DNA of 64,000 nucleotides from Bacillus sp. T33-2 (GTDB lineage Bacteria; Bacillota; Bacilli; Bacillales; Cytobacillaceae). Each line of letters begins with the position of its first letter. The stretch's first letter is position 1. Below the pieces are notes generated by a model. The model was not told where the DNA came from and did no database searches. It was given only the letters and a program-made list of their open reading frames with translations. Positions 52,969 to 62,358 of the stretch are shown piece by piece. A program made the translations under genes and the position numbers. The stretch lies in the NCBI RefSeq assembly GCF_002860205.1, contig NZ_PGVB01000015.1, positions 32,879 to 96,878 of the forward strand, read 5' to 3'.

Positions 52969-53283
52969 TTCAATTCCCCAATCCTTTTAAAATTATAGGA
53001 TTTTTTTCTTGAACAATCCTGCCCCGTTGTTCAATAAGAAGTTCAACAAAAAAGCAATTAATAGAGAGAACAGTATTGAAGAAAGAATTTGGTGTTTGTT
53101 TTCAATTACATAATTTGCATAGTGTTTTAATGAACTATGTAACTCAGAACCATTAGAATCTTTATACAACTGACTTCCTCGTTATTTCAATATGCCTCAT
53201 AAAAATGACTGGATTACTATCATTTAAAGCCATTCCCCAAGAAATCCATTCTCAAAATTCAAATTTAGCTGTTTATACAAAAT
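52969..53283. other. Gene-free stretch with junction module A
   Basis: Holds module A at 53012-53056. The remainder is AT-rich with no supported gene. Confidence 0.5.
53012..53056. repeat. Junction repeat module A, copy 1
   Basis: CTGCCCCGTTGTTCAATAAG, then AAGTTCAACAAAAAA. Parallels 54856-54891 (CTGCACCGTTTGTTCAATAA, then GGAATTCAACAAAAAA). Confidence 0.7.
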
Positions 53284-53850
<567 letters not shown>

Positions 53851-53882
53851 ATTAGTTTCCCCCTTGGTTTTCTTCATAATTG

Positions 53883-53987
53883 AATAAGGGCTAAACTGCT
53901 CCTTAGTACAATAACTTCAACAAAAAGATGCGTTATCCTTCTTGGATAAACGCACCCGTTTGTTTAAGTATATTTTTTCACAATATC
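53883..53987. repeat. Composite junction element, modules A + hairpin + B
   Basis: Degenerate A (CTGCTCCTTAGTACAATAAC, TTCAACAAAAAG), a hairpin TGCGTTATCC/GGATAAACGCA, then B (GCACCCGTTTGTTTAAGTA, TTTTTTCACAAT). The end of B encodes the last residues of the SRPBCC gene. Confidence 0.7.
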
Positions 53988-54401
53988 GTCGAGCGCGTCG
54001 GACCAGCCGTCGTACACGTACTGATCGCCGGGGTGACCGGCGAATCCGCGCAGGTGGAAAATCATCTCGGTGCGGTCGCCGTGTGCGGTGAGGGTTAGGG
54101 TCACGACAGGGGAGTTCTCGATGGGAGCATCGGGGTAACCCCAGGTGAAAACGAGCCGTTCGAATGGTATGACTTCCAGAAACACACCTCCGGTGAGATA
54201 CTCCTCTCCGGTCTCGATGTTGACCATCGTGTAGCGGTAGCGTCCGCCTTCGCGAACGTCGAAGGAGATGGTCTCCAGGGGTGTCGAAGGCAACCAGTCG
54301 GCGAGTTCCTTCTCCTCGGTCCAGGCGCGCCACACGAGCTCGCGGCGTGCATTCAGGGTGCGGCTAATGGTAAACTCCGGTTCAGATGTTGGCATGTTCA
54401 T
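53964..54401 (-). CDS. SRPBCC/AHSA1-domain protein
   Basis: 145 aa. Activator-of-Hsp90-type START-like fold: FTISRTLNARRELVWRAWTEEKELADWL, GGRYRYTMVNIETGEEYLTGG, VIPFERLVFTWGYPDAP, and VTLTLTAHGDRTEMIFHLRGF. Coupled (ATGA overlap) to the upstream ArsR gene, a pair often seen in actinobacteria and bacilli where the SRPBCC partner may bind a ligand. The codons are visibly GC-rich compared with all neighbours, indicating transfer. ATG 54401 after AAAGGAGG. Confidence 0.88.
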   Translation of the reverse strand: MNMPTSEPEFTISRTLNARRELVWRAWTEEKELADWLPSTPLETISFDVREGGRYRYTMVNIETGEEYLTGGVFLEVIPFERLVFTWGYPDAPIENSPVVTLTLTAHGDRTEMIFHLRGFAGHPGDQYVYDGWSDALDDIVKKYT

Positions 54402-54736
54402 TGTTCCTCCTTTATGGTCATGGTCTTGAGGTGTTCTTCCAGTGCGTCGAAGCGCTGGTTCCACTCGCGGCGGTGCTTCTCGACCCAGGCCGATACCTCA
54501 TCGAGAGGCTTGGTGCGAATCGTCAGGGTCCGCCACTGGGCGTTTGTTGTGCGTTCGATCAGCCCTGCTCGCTTCAGCACTTTGAGGTGCTGGGAGATCG
54601 CGGGTGCGCTTATCTCGAAGAGCTCGGCGACCTCCCCGACTGTCGCGGCACTCTGTGACAGCCTGGTCAGGATGTTTCGGCGCGTCGGATCGGCGAGCGC
54701 AGCGAAGATGAGGCTGAGTGTGTCCTTCGTGGTCAA
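54398..54736 (-). CDS. ArsR-family transcriptional regulator
   Basis: 112-aa winged helix: AALADPTRRNILTRLSQSAATVGEVAELFEISAPAISQHLKVL in adjoining parts, then AGLIERTTNAQWRTLTI. It lacks metal-binding Cys pairs, so it is a non-metal ArsR type associated with SRPBCC partners. GC-rich codon use like the partner gene. Start near 54736 after TTAAGGAG. Confidence 0.9.
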   Translation of the reverse strand: MTTKDTLSLIFAALADPTRRNILTRLSQSAATVGEVAELFEISAPAISQHLKVLKRAGLIERTTNAQWRTLTIRTKPLDEVSAWVEKHRREWNQRFDALEEHLKTMTIKEEQ

Positions 54737-54834
54737 TTAAACAACTCCTTAATTAAGGATATGATTAACTATATATCACAATGTGTGGTCATGTCAAATA
54801 TCTCTCACCATATTTTACCATAGGGCCGAAGATC

Positions 54835-54935
54835 TTGTTTAACTATTCTGCACCGTTTGTTCAATAAGGAATTCAACAAAAAAAAGGCGGCCAATTCTTC
54901 TAAGATCAACGCAACCGTTAGTTGAACATGGATTA
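54835..54935. repeat. Composite junction element, modules A + B
   Basis: A at 54856-54891, then GGCGGCC and a degenerate B containing ATCAACGCAACCGTTAGTTG. Confidence 0.65.
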
Positions 54936-54970
54936 TTTTTATTAAAACATTCCTACTTTCTTCGCATTCT

Positions 54971-55379
54971 TTAGGAATGTCCCATCATACGCATGTCCAG
55001 CTGTTCAAGCACAATAGGCCATGACTGTTCGTGCTGGTTCTTTGATTCCTCATTTGGAAAACCTGCGTGCGTAAGTCGCAGTTGGGTGCCATTGTCGGTA
55101 GGTTTAAGTTCAACTGTGACAACCGTTTCAGCTCCATTTGTTCCCCCAGCCAGCTCCAGTAACCCACGTAATTTCCACGAGACGGTCTTGCTCAAGCCTT
55201 AGAAACCATCCGTAATGAGAAGCACGCTGTTCCTCACTATGAGTTTCGAGTTTATACCTTGTCTCAAAAAAGTAGACTGTGTTAACTTCTCCCTCCATTA
55301 ATACAGTTCCAGGAGCTGCAAACCAACAATTGAACTGCTTCGTCCACGCTTGGAACAGTACATCGGGAGGTGCTTCCAT
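54971..55379 (-). pseudogene. Broken SRPBCC/AHSA1-domain gene
   Basis: The N-terminal part (EAPPDVLFQAWTKQFNCWFAAPG ... [12 protein letters not shown]) and C-terminal part ([16 protein letters not shown] ... [21 protein letters not shown]) are in different frames. The break is at a GCTGGCTG sequence near 55150, consistent with a 4-bp duplication. The beginning also appears truncated relative to the family. Probably not functional. Confidence 0.8.
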
Positions 55380-55680
55380 TATGCTTAAAGATGGGGATTT
55401 TTTTTAGTAATGAATCTTTGTTTCCTTTAAACACTACACTACGTTTAACAAGAAAAAAGCGACCATTATGGCAGCCAGTTCTTCAACTAGTTCTTCTCTT
55501 TCCCTTAAATTGGTGACAAATTAAGCTTACTTTATTACGGACCGTTAATTATATAGATTAAAAATAAGTTCAAACATCATTTTTCAGGAAACACTTAAAA
55601 AACTCCCCTTGATCTGCTCAGGAGGAGTGTAATATTCTATAAATGAAAAAATGAATGCTTCAATAATGTGAATTTTGATA
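55380..55680. other. Gene-free stretch with a degenerate junction copy and a terminator
   Basis: A very degenerate junction-like segment around 55435-55500 (CAGTTCTTCAACTAG). A terminator-like hairpin at 55590-55636. Nothing else. Confidence 0.4.
55590..55636 (-). terminator. Terminator of the SDR gene
   Basis: Minus-strand stem ACTCC/GGAGT with extra pairing in the arm, followed by T6. Confidence 0.6.
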
Positions 55681-56472
55681 TTACAATGATCTAATAATCC
55701 CGCCCTCTACCCTTTGGGCTGTGCCATTAATCGCTGATGCTTTTGATGACGCCAAAAACACAATGGTATTTGCTACTTCCTCTGCACTTGCAAACCTTTG
55801 AATTAATGACGTAGGTTCGTTTACTTTAAAATAATCTTGGATAAATGTATCCAAATCTTGCCCTTCTGCCTTGGCAGCACCCTGCATATAATTTTCCACA
55901 CCCTCGGTCCAAGTAGGACCAGGTAAGATAGAGTTGACCGTTACGTTCTTTCCTTTTGTTAACTCCGCTAAACCTCTTGATAAGCTTATCAAGGAAGTTT
56001 TTGTCATTGAATATGGAATCATTTGCGGAAGCGGTTTAATACCTGCTTCACTGGCAAGATTTAAAATTCGCCCAGTATTACGTTTTAGCATCTTTGGTAA
56101 AAAATAACGGCAAAGGCGAATCGCGCTTAAGACATTTACCTCAAAATAGCGGATCCATTCCTCATCTGTTACCTGTTCAAATTCTTTAACCTCAAAAACA
56201 CCTAAATTATTAACTAATACATCTAACTCGCCAATCCGTTCTATCGCTTCGGTTAACTTACGGGTTTCATCTTGTTTCGATAAATCAGCAGCAATACCGT
56301 AAACTTTGCCTAGATTAGAAAATTCATTTACTACTCTATCTACCGTTTCTTGCTTTCGACCGTTAATAATAACTGTTGCTCCTTCTTGTAAAAAACATTT
56401 GGCTGTTACTTTGCCAATTCCTGCTGTTGATCCCGTTACTAATACGATTTTATTCTGCAATCCAAGTTCCAT
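55681..56472 (-). CDS. Short-chain dehydrogenase/reductase (classical SDR)
   Basis: 263 aa. Cofactor loop TGSTAGIGKVTA, the NNLG motif (variant of NNAG) in LDVLVNNLGVFE, the active-site Ser in NLASEAG, YxxxK as YSMTKTS, and VNSILPGPTWTEG. Arg in NGRKQ suggests NADP(H). Substrate unknown. Start 56472 (MELGLQNK) is preferred over 56505. Confidence 0.88.
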   Translation of the reverse strand: MELGLQNKIVLVTGSTAGIGKVTAKCFLQEGATVIINGRKQETVDRVVNEFSNLGKVYGIAADLSKQDETRKLTEAIERIGELDVLVNNLGVFEVKEFEQVTDEEWIRYFEVNVLSAIRLCRYFLPKMLKRNTGRILNLASEAGIKPLPQMIPYSMTKTSLISLSRGLAELTKGKNVTVNSILPGPTWTEGVENYMQGAAKAEGQDLDTFIQDYFKVNEPTSLIQRFASAEEVANTIVFLASSKASAINGTAQRVEGGIIRSL

Positions 56473-56569
56473 TGTAAACAACCCTTCTATGTGAAAAATT
56501 ATCATTTAAACAAAAGATATACAATCCCAGCTTTTAAAGCAAGTGGAATCACTTTCGAAAAGGAGAACA

Positions 56570-56598
56570 GAAAAAGGGATTGTCGCAGCAATCCCCTT
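56570..56598 (-). terminator. Terminator-like hairpin
   Basis: GGGATTG/CAATCCC stem; minus-strand reading continues into T5. Confidence 0.6.
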
Positions 56599-56710
56599 CC
56601 TCTATTAATGCACCCAATTTAAAAATAAAGAGCACAATTCATGTTACAGAAATGCGCCCGATTGCTGAAGATCAGAACTACAAAATTGCTATAAGGAATA
56701 GATTAGTCCT

Positions 56711-56758
56711 TATTGAACTAACGCACCCTATAGTTTAAGAACATTTCTTCACAAACTT
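56711..56758. repeat. Junction repeat module B, copy 3
   Basis: CTTATTGAACTAACGCACCC, TATAGTTTAAGAACATTTCT, TCACAAA. Aligns with the copies at 52353 and 53952. Confidence 0.7.
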
Positions 56759-56814
56759 ACCAGATGGTAGATAATTTAATTAAGGAAAAATAGAAAAAAA
56801 TAAAATAAGAACAT

Positions 56815-56842
56815 TAAAAAAAAGACCATATTCGGTCTTTTG
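56815..56842 (-). terminator. Terminator of the quinone-reductase-like gene
   Basis: Minus-strand stem AAGACC/GGTCTT followed by T6. Confidence 0.75.
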
Positions 56843-56933
56843 TTTTCCATTGAAATTTTTAAATGGCATCCCCAGTGGTTGATTTCTTCCACTATTCAAA
56901 GGGCTAGCGCTTTCTTATACAGAATTTTTAATC

Positions 56934-57914
56934 TTATTTTATTTTCGCTACAATTTTCCCCTTCACATGTCGCTCTGAAAGACGGGATAAAGCATCCGGA
57001 ACTTCCTCAAGGCTTATTATTTCTTTTAACATAGAAGAAATTTTCCCTTCATCCACTAACTTAAGCATTTTATCGCCTATTATTCCCAGATCTTGTTGAG
57101 CCTTATGACTACCGGATTGGTGTGCTGCACCGAGGGCAATTTCATGATACGAAACCGATTTTGTAAACGGCTTTATTTTTGTAAAATCAGGTGTACCTGA
57201 AATAAAGACGATGTGTCCCAAGAAAGCTAGAGCATCTAATGAATCCGTTGCACTTTGTCTGCTTACTGCATCCACCACTGCATCGACACCGCGCCCGTTC
57301 GTAATCTCCATCACTCTTGAGGTCACATCTTCTTCTTGGTAATCAATGACATAATCTGCACCAAGTGATTTTACATACTCGTGGTTATGCCTGGAAGCAG
57401 TGGAAATCACCTTTTTGCCTGCATGTTTGGCTAATTGAACACCAAATCCCCCTACCCCGCCTGCACCGCCATGAATTAGAATGGTTTGAATTTGATCCAT
57501 TGGCAGTTTACGGAATAACGACTGGTATGCGGTGTACCCGGCTGTCGGCAAAGCTGCCGCATCTTCAAATGTTACTTCGTCCGGAATTCGAGAAACAGTA
57601 TGTGCCGTGGTAACAGTATATTCTGCATAGCCACCTTTCTTTGTAAGGTCTCCATGATAGACTACTCTATCTCCTTTTTTCCACTCAGTGACCCCGTCAC
57701 CAATCTCTGCCACTGTACCTGCTACGTCTAAACCAAGCATATGAGGATAAGACCAGTTGGAATTGCCACCAGTAGCCGTTTTATAATCTACAGGATTTAA
57801 CCCAACCGCATATACCTCAACTAATATCTCTCCTGGACCGGGATTTGGTGTTTCGACTTCTTCTACATTCATGTCTTTCCATTTACCTTTTTCACGCAAG
57901 AGCAATGCTTTCAT
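56934..57914 (-). CDS. Zinc-independent MDR oxidoreductase (quinone-reductase-like)
   Basis: 326 aa medium-chain dehydrogenase: GLNPVDYKTATG, MLGLDVAGTVAEIGDGV, LPTAGYTAYQSL, and the nucleotide loop HGGAGGVGGFGVQLAK. No structural zinc Cys cluster, so the quinone reductase / enoyl reductase branch. NADPH-dependent reduction of quinones or enals is likely. ATG 57914 after AAGGATGAG. Divergent from marR. Confidence 0.87.
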   Translation of the reverse strand: MKALLLREKGKWKDMNVEEVETPNPGPGEILVEVYAVGLNPVDYKTATGGNSNWSYPHMLGLDVAGTVAEIGDGVTEWKKGDRVVYHGDLTKKGGYAEYTVTTAHTVSRIPDEVTFEDAAALPTAGYTAYQSLFRKLPMDQIQTILIHGGAGGVGGFGVQLAKHAGKKVISTASRHNHEYVKSLGADYVIDYQEEDVTSRVMEITNGRGVDAVVDAVSRQSATDSLDALAFLGHIVFISGTPDFTKIKPFTKSVSYHEIALGAAHQSGSHKAQQDLGIIGDKMLKLVDEGKISSMLKEIISLEEVPDALSRLSERHVKGKIVAKIK

Positions 57915-58028
57915 TTATCTCATCCTTTTTATGTAATCTTAATAAGTTTGGAACAAAGTTTATAATATATACTGTTTCTGATGGAAACAAGAAATATGAT
58001 TTAGTTGACCTTAAGTTAATTCCATGTT

Positions 58029-58044
58029 AATTTGTATATGCAAA
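58029..58044. promoter_or_regulatory. MarR operator, copy 1 (marR)
   Basis: ATTTGTATATGCAAAT, 22 nt before the marR start. Exact reverse complement of the copy at 58516. Confidence 0.75.
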
Positions 58045-58065
58045 TGAATAAAAGGATTTGATTAA

Positions 58066-58500
58066 ATGAATGAAGAAGAACAGGTATTAATTCATTGTCT
58101 TTACTTTACAGCCAGCCGGTTTGCTCGTAACATTACAAAATTAGCCGAAAAAACATTTGATTTTGGTGATCTTGCTCCTTCATATCTTTACATGATTATG
58201 ATTGTGAAGTTCCACCCGGATATTACACAGAAGGAACTATGCCACAAGTTATCCATTGCGCCTTCGACCAGTACAAGGTTTATTGATAAACTTGAAAAAT
58301 TCAAACTGGTCACCAGAAAAATGGATGGAAGACAAACATTTATCTCTTTAACTGAAGAAGGAGAAAAAGTGTACCATCAATTTCGGGTGTCTTTAAAAGA
58401 ATTGTTTACAAGCTATTCAAGTGTCTTAGGAAGCGAGTTCAGTAAAGATTTAAGTAAAATGCTTCACGAAGCGAGCATTAAACTAGAAAGAGACCTATAA
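58066..58500 (+). CDS. MarR-family transcriptional regulator
   Basis: 144-aa winged helix. Recognition region DITQKELCHKLSIAPSTSTRFIDKLEK, wing RKMDGRQTFISLTEEGEKV, dimerisation helices at both ends. One Cys in the N-terminal helix (LIHCLYF) and one in ELCHKL could sense electrophiles, but this is a guess. Likely autoregulated through the palindrome overlapping its promoter. Confidence 0.9.
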   Translation: MNEEEQVLIHCLYFTASRFARNITKLAEKTFDFGDLAPSYLYMIMIVKFHPDITQKELCHKLSIAPSTSTRFIDKLEKFKLVTRKMDGRQTFISLTEEGEKVYHQFRVSLKELFTSYSSVLGSEFSKDLSKMLHEASIKLERDL

Positions 58501-58515
58501 TTTTTTTACCCTTTC

Positions 58516-58531
58516 ATTTGCATATACAAAT
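58516..58531. promoter_or_regulatory. MarR operator, copy 2 (SDR)
   Basis: ATTTGCATATACAAAT, 20 nt before the SDR start codon. Confidence 0.75.
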
Positions 58532-58550
58532 AACTTAGGAGACAGTTGTT

Positions 58551-59198
58551 ATGTCAGAAAAGATTTTGCTAATTGTCGGTGCTGGACCAGGGATTAGCTT
58601 ACATACGGCAAGGAAATTCGGAAAAGAGAGCTTTAAAATTGCCTTGATTTCCCGAAGTAGGGAATCCTTACAGAAATATGAAAACGAACTTATAAATGAT
58701 GGGTTTGACGCAAAAGGATTTCCAGGGGATGTCTCTTCCGCAGAATCTTTAAAAACCTTCATGGATACGATAATTAAAACTTATGGAAAAATTGATGTAC
58801 TTTTATACAATGCTGCTTCAGGAAGACCAGGCAAACCAACAACCCTAAGGGCTGAACAATTAGTGGAAGGTTTTAAAATAAATGTAGCTGGAGCTCTTAC
58901 CTGTGTAAAAGAAGTGATTCCCCATATGGAAAATGGAACAATTTTATTAACGGGCTGAGGATTAGCTCTTCACCCCTATGCTGACTATGCTTCATTAGCG
59001 ATTGGAAAAGCAGGTATTCGCAATTTAGCGTTCAGCTTGCACCAAGAATTGAGCCCTAAAGGAATTTATGTTGGAACATTAACGATAAAAGGGTTTGTAC
59101 AAGAAGGAACCTATTTCTCAGCTGAAAATATTGCGAATGCGTTTTATAGCATGAACGAAAATCAAACGGAAACAGAAAATATATTTGAAGAAAAGTAA
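58551..59198 (+). pseudogene. SDR-family reductase interrupted by one TGA
   Basis: 216 codons in a single frame: IVGAGPGISLHTARKFG (cofactor loop), VLLYNAASGRPGK, then TGA at 58956, then GLALHPYADYASLAIGKAGIRNLAFSLHQEL. The family has Gly at the TGA position (TGGGLAL), so this is a GGA-to-TGA nonsense change. No hairpin follows the TGA and the site is not Cys, so selenocysteine is not supported. Confidence 0.85.
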
Positions 59199-59214
59199 AT
59201 TTTTTTAAAATTAT

Positions 59215-59230
59215 ATTTGTATGTACAAAT
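59215..59230. promoter_or_regulatory. MarR operator, copy 3 (reductase 1)
   Basis: ATTTGTATGTACAAAT, 73 nt before the start codon. Confidence 0.75.
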
Positions 59231-59302
59231 ATAAAATTTTCTCTGAGAGCAACAATAAGTGAATTCAAAACTAGAAAAGAAAAAATAAAAGGAGACTTAC
59301 TA

Positions 59303-59839
59303 ATGAAAACTCTTGTAATTATCACTCACCCTAATTTGGAACAATCTCGAATTAACCTCACTTGGATGCAGGAATTGAAAAAACACGAAGAAATTACGAT
59401 TCATACTCTTTATCAGGCGTATCCAGACGGGAAAATAAACGTAGCACACGAACAAAGCCTGTTAGAATCACATGACCGTATTATTCTTCAATTTCCATTC
59501 TACTGGTACAGCACGCCTTCTTTGTTAAAACAATGGCAGGATGAAGTGCTCTCTTACGGCTGGGCATATGGCGAAGGCGGCGACAAGCTTCATGGTAAAG
59601 AACTTGGTCTTGCGATTTCAACCTTTGGACCAAAAGATTCTTATCAGCCTACTGGCTACAATCATTTTACCATGGAAACCTTAACAACTCCTTTACAACA
59701 AACAAGCAACCTCATAGGTACCCGTTTTATGCCTTTATTTATGCTGAATGGTGTTATGCATGTTTCAGTTCAAGAACTTGCTGAAAATGCTAAAGCATAT
59801 GTTGATTACGTTCTTCAGCCATCCTTAAATGAAGCTTAA
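59303..59839 (+). CDS. NAD(P)H oxidoreductase, flavodoxin-like fold (YwrO/KefF type)
   Basis: 178 aa. TLVIITHPNLEQSRINLTW is the flavin-binding N-terminus, then HDRIILQFPFYWYSTPSLLKQWQDEVLSYGWAYG in adjoining segments, the family signature. FMN/FAD-dependent two-electron reduction of quinones. ATG 59303 after AAAGGAG. A tandem paralog lies 90 nt downstream. Confidence 0.9.
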   Translation: MKTLVIITHPNLEQSRINLTWMQELKKHEEITIHTLYQAYPDGKINVAHEQSLLESHDRIILQFPFYWYSTPSLLKQWQDEVLSYGWAYGEGGDKLHGKELGLAISTFGPKDSYQPTGYNHFTMETLTTPLQQTSNLIGTRFMPLFMLNGVMHVSVQELAENAKAYVDYVLQPSLNEA

Positions 59840-59894
59840 TTAAATATTTAAATATAGGTATTTCTTCCACTAAAATCCCTTCTAATGATTATTT

Positions 59895-59910
59895 ATTTGC
59901 GTGTACAAAC
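59895..59910. promoter_or_regulatory. MarR operator, copy 4 (reductase 2)
   Basis: ATTTGCGTGTACAAAC, 18 nt before the start codon. Confidence 0.65.
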
Positions 59911-59928
59911 AATTGAAAGGTGATCAAG

Positions 59929-60453
59929 ATGAAAACATTAGTTATTGTAGCCCATCCAAAATTGGAACAATCGAAGGTAAATAGAACGTGGATGAACCGT
60001 CTTCAACAAGAAGAAAATGTTACGGTCCACAATCTATATGCACAATACCCAACATTTGAGATTGATGTGGAAAAAGAACAGCAGCTTCTATTGGAGCATG
60101 ATCGTATCGTTTTGCAATTCCCATTCTATTGGTACAGTTCACCCGCTTTAGTAAAACAATGGCAGGATTGGGTACTTACTTATGGTTGGGCATATGGTTC
60201 GGAAGGAACAAGATTGCGCGGCAAAGAGTTTATGTTAGTGATTTCAACAGGCGGACCAGAAGCAGCCTATCAAGCTGGCGGATACAATCACTTCAGCATG
60301 AGCGAACTGACCAAACCATTTCAGGCAACCGCCAACTTGACCGGCATGCGGTTCCTGCCCTCTTTCACGAAGCAGGGTGTACGCCTCTTATCTAACGAAC
60401 AAGTCCTTGAAAGTGCTGAAGACCTGGTACGTCATCTGAAAAATAACTTTTAG
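59929..60453 (+). CDS. NAD(P)H oxidoreductase, flavodoxin-like fold, second copy
   Basis: 174 aa paralog of the preceding gene: TLVIVAHPKLEQSKVNRTW, HDRIVLQFPFYWYSSPALVKQWQDWVLTYGWAYG in adjoining segments, STGGPEAAYQAGGYNHF. ATG 59929 after GAAAGGTGAT; an in-frame ATG at 59920 is less well placed. Heads an operon with the aldo/keto reductase and an SDR. Confidence 0.9.
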   Translation: MKTLVIVAHPKLEQSKVNRTWMNRLQQEENVTVHNLYAQYPTFEIDVEKEQQLLLEHDRIVLQFPFYWYSSPALVKQWQDWVLTYGWAYGSEGTRLRGKEFMLVISTGGPEAAYQAGGYNHFSMSELTKPFQATANLTGMRFLPSFTKQGVRLLSNEQVLESAEDLVRHLKNNF

Positions 60454-60468
60454 AAAAGAGGCCTTGAA

Positions 60469-61490
60469 ATGAATTATAAATTGTTAGGAAGAAGCGGCTT
60501 AAGAGTATCTGAATTGGCTTTAGGTACAATGACGTTTGGGGAAGACTGGGGATTTGGCGCTTCTAAGGAAGAAAGCAAACAAATCTTCAATGCTTTCGTT
60601 GAAGCTGGTGGGAATTTTATTGATACGGCTGTCAATTATACGAATGGAACAAGTGAAAAATATGTTGGGGAATTTATTCGTGAGAAGTGTGAACAGTTTG
60701 TCGTTGCGACTAAATATACACTGAACACTCATCCACACGATCCAAATGGCGGCGGTAACCATCGAAAAATCTTGTTCAATCCGTTGAAAAGAGCTTAAAA
60801 CAGCTTCAGACCGATTATATTGATTTACTTTGGCTTCATGCTTGGGATTTTATTACTCCAGTCGAAGAAGTGATGCGTGCACTTGGCGATTTAGTTCGTT
60901 CCGGAAAAATTCTTTATGTAGGAGTGTCGGATACACCTGCCTGGATTGTTTCACAAGCTAATATGCTGTCCACACTCCGTGGTTGGACTCCGTTTATCGG
61001 CTTGCAAGTGGAGTACAATTTGTTGCAGCGAACTCCAGAAAGAGATTTATTACCAATGGCACGCGCTTTGGATATTGGGGTTACTGCATGGGCACCAATG
61101 GCTGGCGGTGCACTAACGGGAAAATACAGTAATCCTTCAGCTGAAAAGGGGAGATTATCTCCTCAAAGTGCACGCTTAAATGAACGCAACCGGGGGATTG
61201 GTGCAGTTGTGGAAGAAATCGCAAAAGAACTAGCAGTTCTCCCTGCCCAAGTTGCAATAAACTGGGTCCGTCAACAAGCTGGTACGGTCATTCCGCTAAT
61301 TGGCGCAAAACGAGAAGGACAAATGAAAGACAATCTTGGTAGTCTGGCTTTCCGTCTTTCAGAAACACATCTCACCCAACTAAATGAAGCTAGCAAAATT
61401 GACCTGGGATTCCCACATGATTTTCTTGCATCTGAATCTGTTTTAAATGCCATCCATGGAACGACGTTTGAAAAGATTGAAAAAAAATAA
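60469..61490 (+). pseudogene. Aldo/keto reductase split by a 1-nt deletion
   Basis: The N-terminal part (GRSGLRVSELALGTMTFG, FIDTAVNYTNGTSEKYVGEF) stops at 60798 after losing frame near 60768. There CATCGAAAAATCTTGTT needs a sixth A to continue as HRKNLVQSVEKSLKQL. The C-terminal part (DYIDLLWLHAWDFITPVEEVMRAL, ILYVGVSDTPAWIVSQAN, VTAWAPMAGGALTGKY) runs to 61490. A real mutation or a homopolymer sequencing error. Confidence 0.85.
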
Positions 61491-61521
61491 TTTTGAATTG
61501 CTTGGAGAAGAGGAGAAATCG

Positions 61522-62358
61522 ATGAAGGGGAAAATTTGTTTAATTACTGGTGGCAATTCAGGGATTGGTAAAGCAACAGCCATAGAATTAGCTAAAAAAG
61601 CAGCAACAATTGTTCTATTATGCAGAAATAAGGAACGAGGCAAAAAAGCGATTCAAGATATTATTGAAGAAACAGGTAATACCGAAGTAGACCTCCTCCT
61701 TGCTGATTTATCAACTCAGCGTTCAGTCAAACAAGCAGCTGATCAATTTAAGAAAAAATATAGCAAGTTAGATGTTTTAATTAATAATGCAGCTGTCTTT
61801 TTAGCAAAACGTTCTGAAACTGAAGATGGAATTGAAACCACGTTTGCCACAAACTATTTATCTCATTTTATCCTTTCCCACCTCTTACTGGAGTTGCTTG
61901 AAGCAAGTGGTGAAGGAAGAATTATTAATGTAGCCTCCAAGCACAACGGAATTAAAATGAACTTTGATGACCTTATGACCAAACAAAATTATGCTTTTTT
62001 CAGAGCAGTTGGCCCGACTAAATTAGGTTTAATTTTATTTACTAAGGAATTTTCAAAGAGGCTTGATGGAAAGTGTGTTACCGTTAACAGCCTGCATCCC
62101 GGGATTATCCGCTCGAATCTTATGCATGACATGCCTTGGATCCTAAGGACGATATTCAAAACGTTCTCAACTAATCCGAAAAAAGGTGCGGTTACACCAG
62201 TCTATCTTGCTTCCTCCCCTGATGTTCTTGGCGTTAGCGGTAAATTCTTTGTTAACTGCAAAGAAGTAGAAACTACTGAAGCTGCAAATGACCAGGATTC
62301 TGCCCGGAAATTATGGGATATCAGTATGAGCTTAATCAAGCCTGGAATCCTCTTTTAG
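61522..62358 (+). CDS. SDR of the retinol-dehydrogenase/WW-oxidoreductase-like type
   Basis: 278 aa. TGGNSGIGKATAIELAKK, LCRNKERGKKA, LDVLINNAAVFL, NYLSHFILSHLL, NVASKHNG, VNSLHPGIIRSNL. The usual YxxxK is replaced here: the expected Tyr region reads FFRAVGPTKLGLILF, so the catalytic Tyr appears missing while Lys is kept. ATG 61522 after GAAGAGGAG. Same strand and close to the aldo/keto reductase. Confidence 0.82.
   Translation: MKGKICLITGGNSGIGKATAIELAKKAATIVLLCRNKERGKKAIQDIIEETGNTEVDLLLADLSTQRSVKQAADQFKKKYSKLDVLINNAAVFLAKRSETEDGIETTFATNYLSHFILSHLLLELLEASGEGRIINVASKHNGIKMNFDDLMTKQNYAFFRAVGPTKLGLILFTKEFSKRLDGKCVTVNSLHPGIIRSNLMHDMPWILRTIFKTFSTNPKKGAVTPVYLASSPDVLGVSGKFFVNCKEVETTEAANDQDSARKLWDISMSLIKPGILF

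Larger units (their letters stand above)
56473..56933. other. Gene-free stretch with junction repeat and two terminators
   Basis: About 460 nt: a terminator at 56570, a junction repeat at 56711-56758 and a terminator at 56815. Between them are AT-rich remnants with GCACCC/GCGCCC pieces and no coding frame that I can support. Confidence 0.5.

Noticed and set aside
55432..55500. Additional full copy of the junction repeat
   Set aside because: Only fragments resemble modules A/B. Too degenerate to annotate as a copy.
58956..58958. In-frame TGA in the SDR gene as a second selenocysteine codon
   Set aside because: The family has Gly, not Cys, at this position, and no SECIS-like hairpin follows. 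A GGA-to-TGA nonsense change explains it better.
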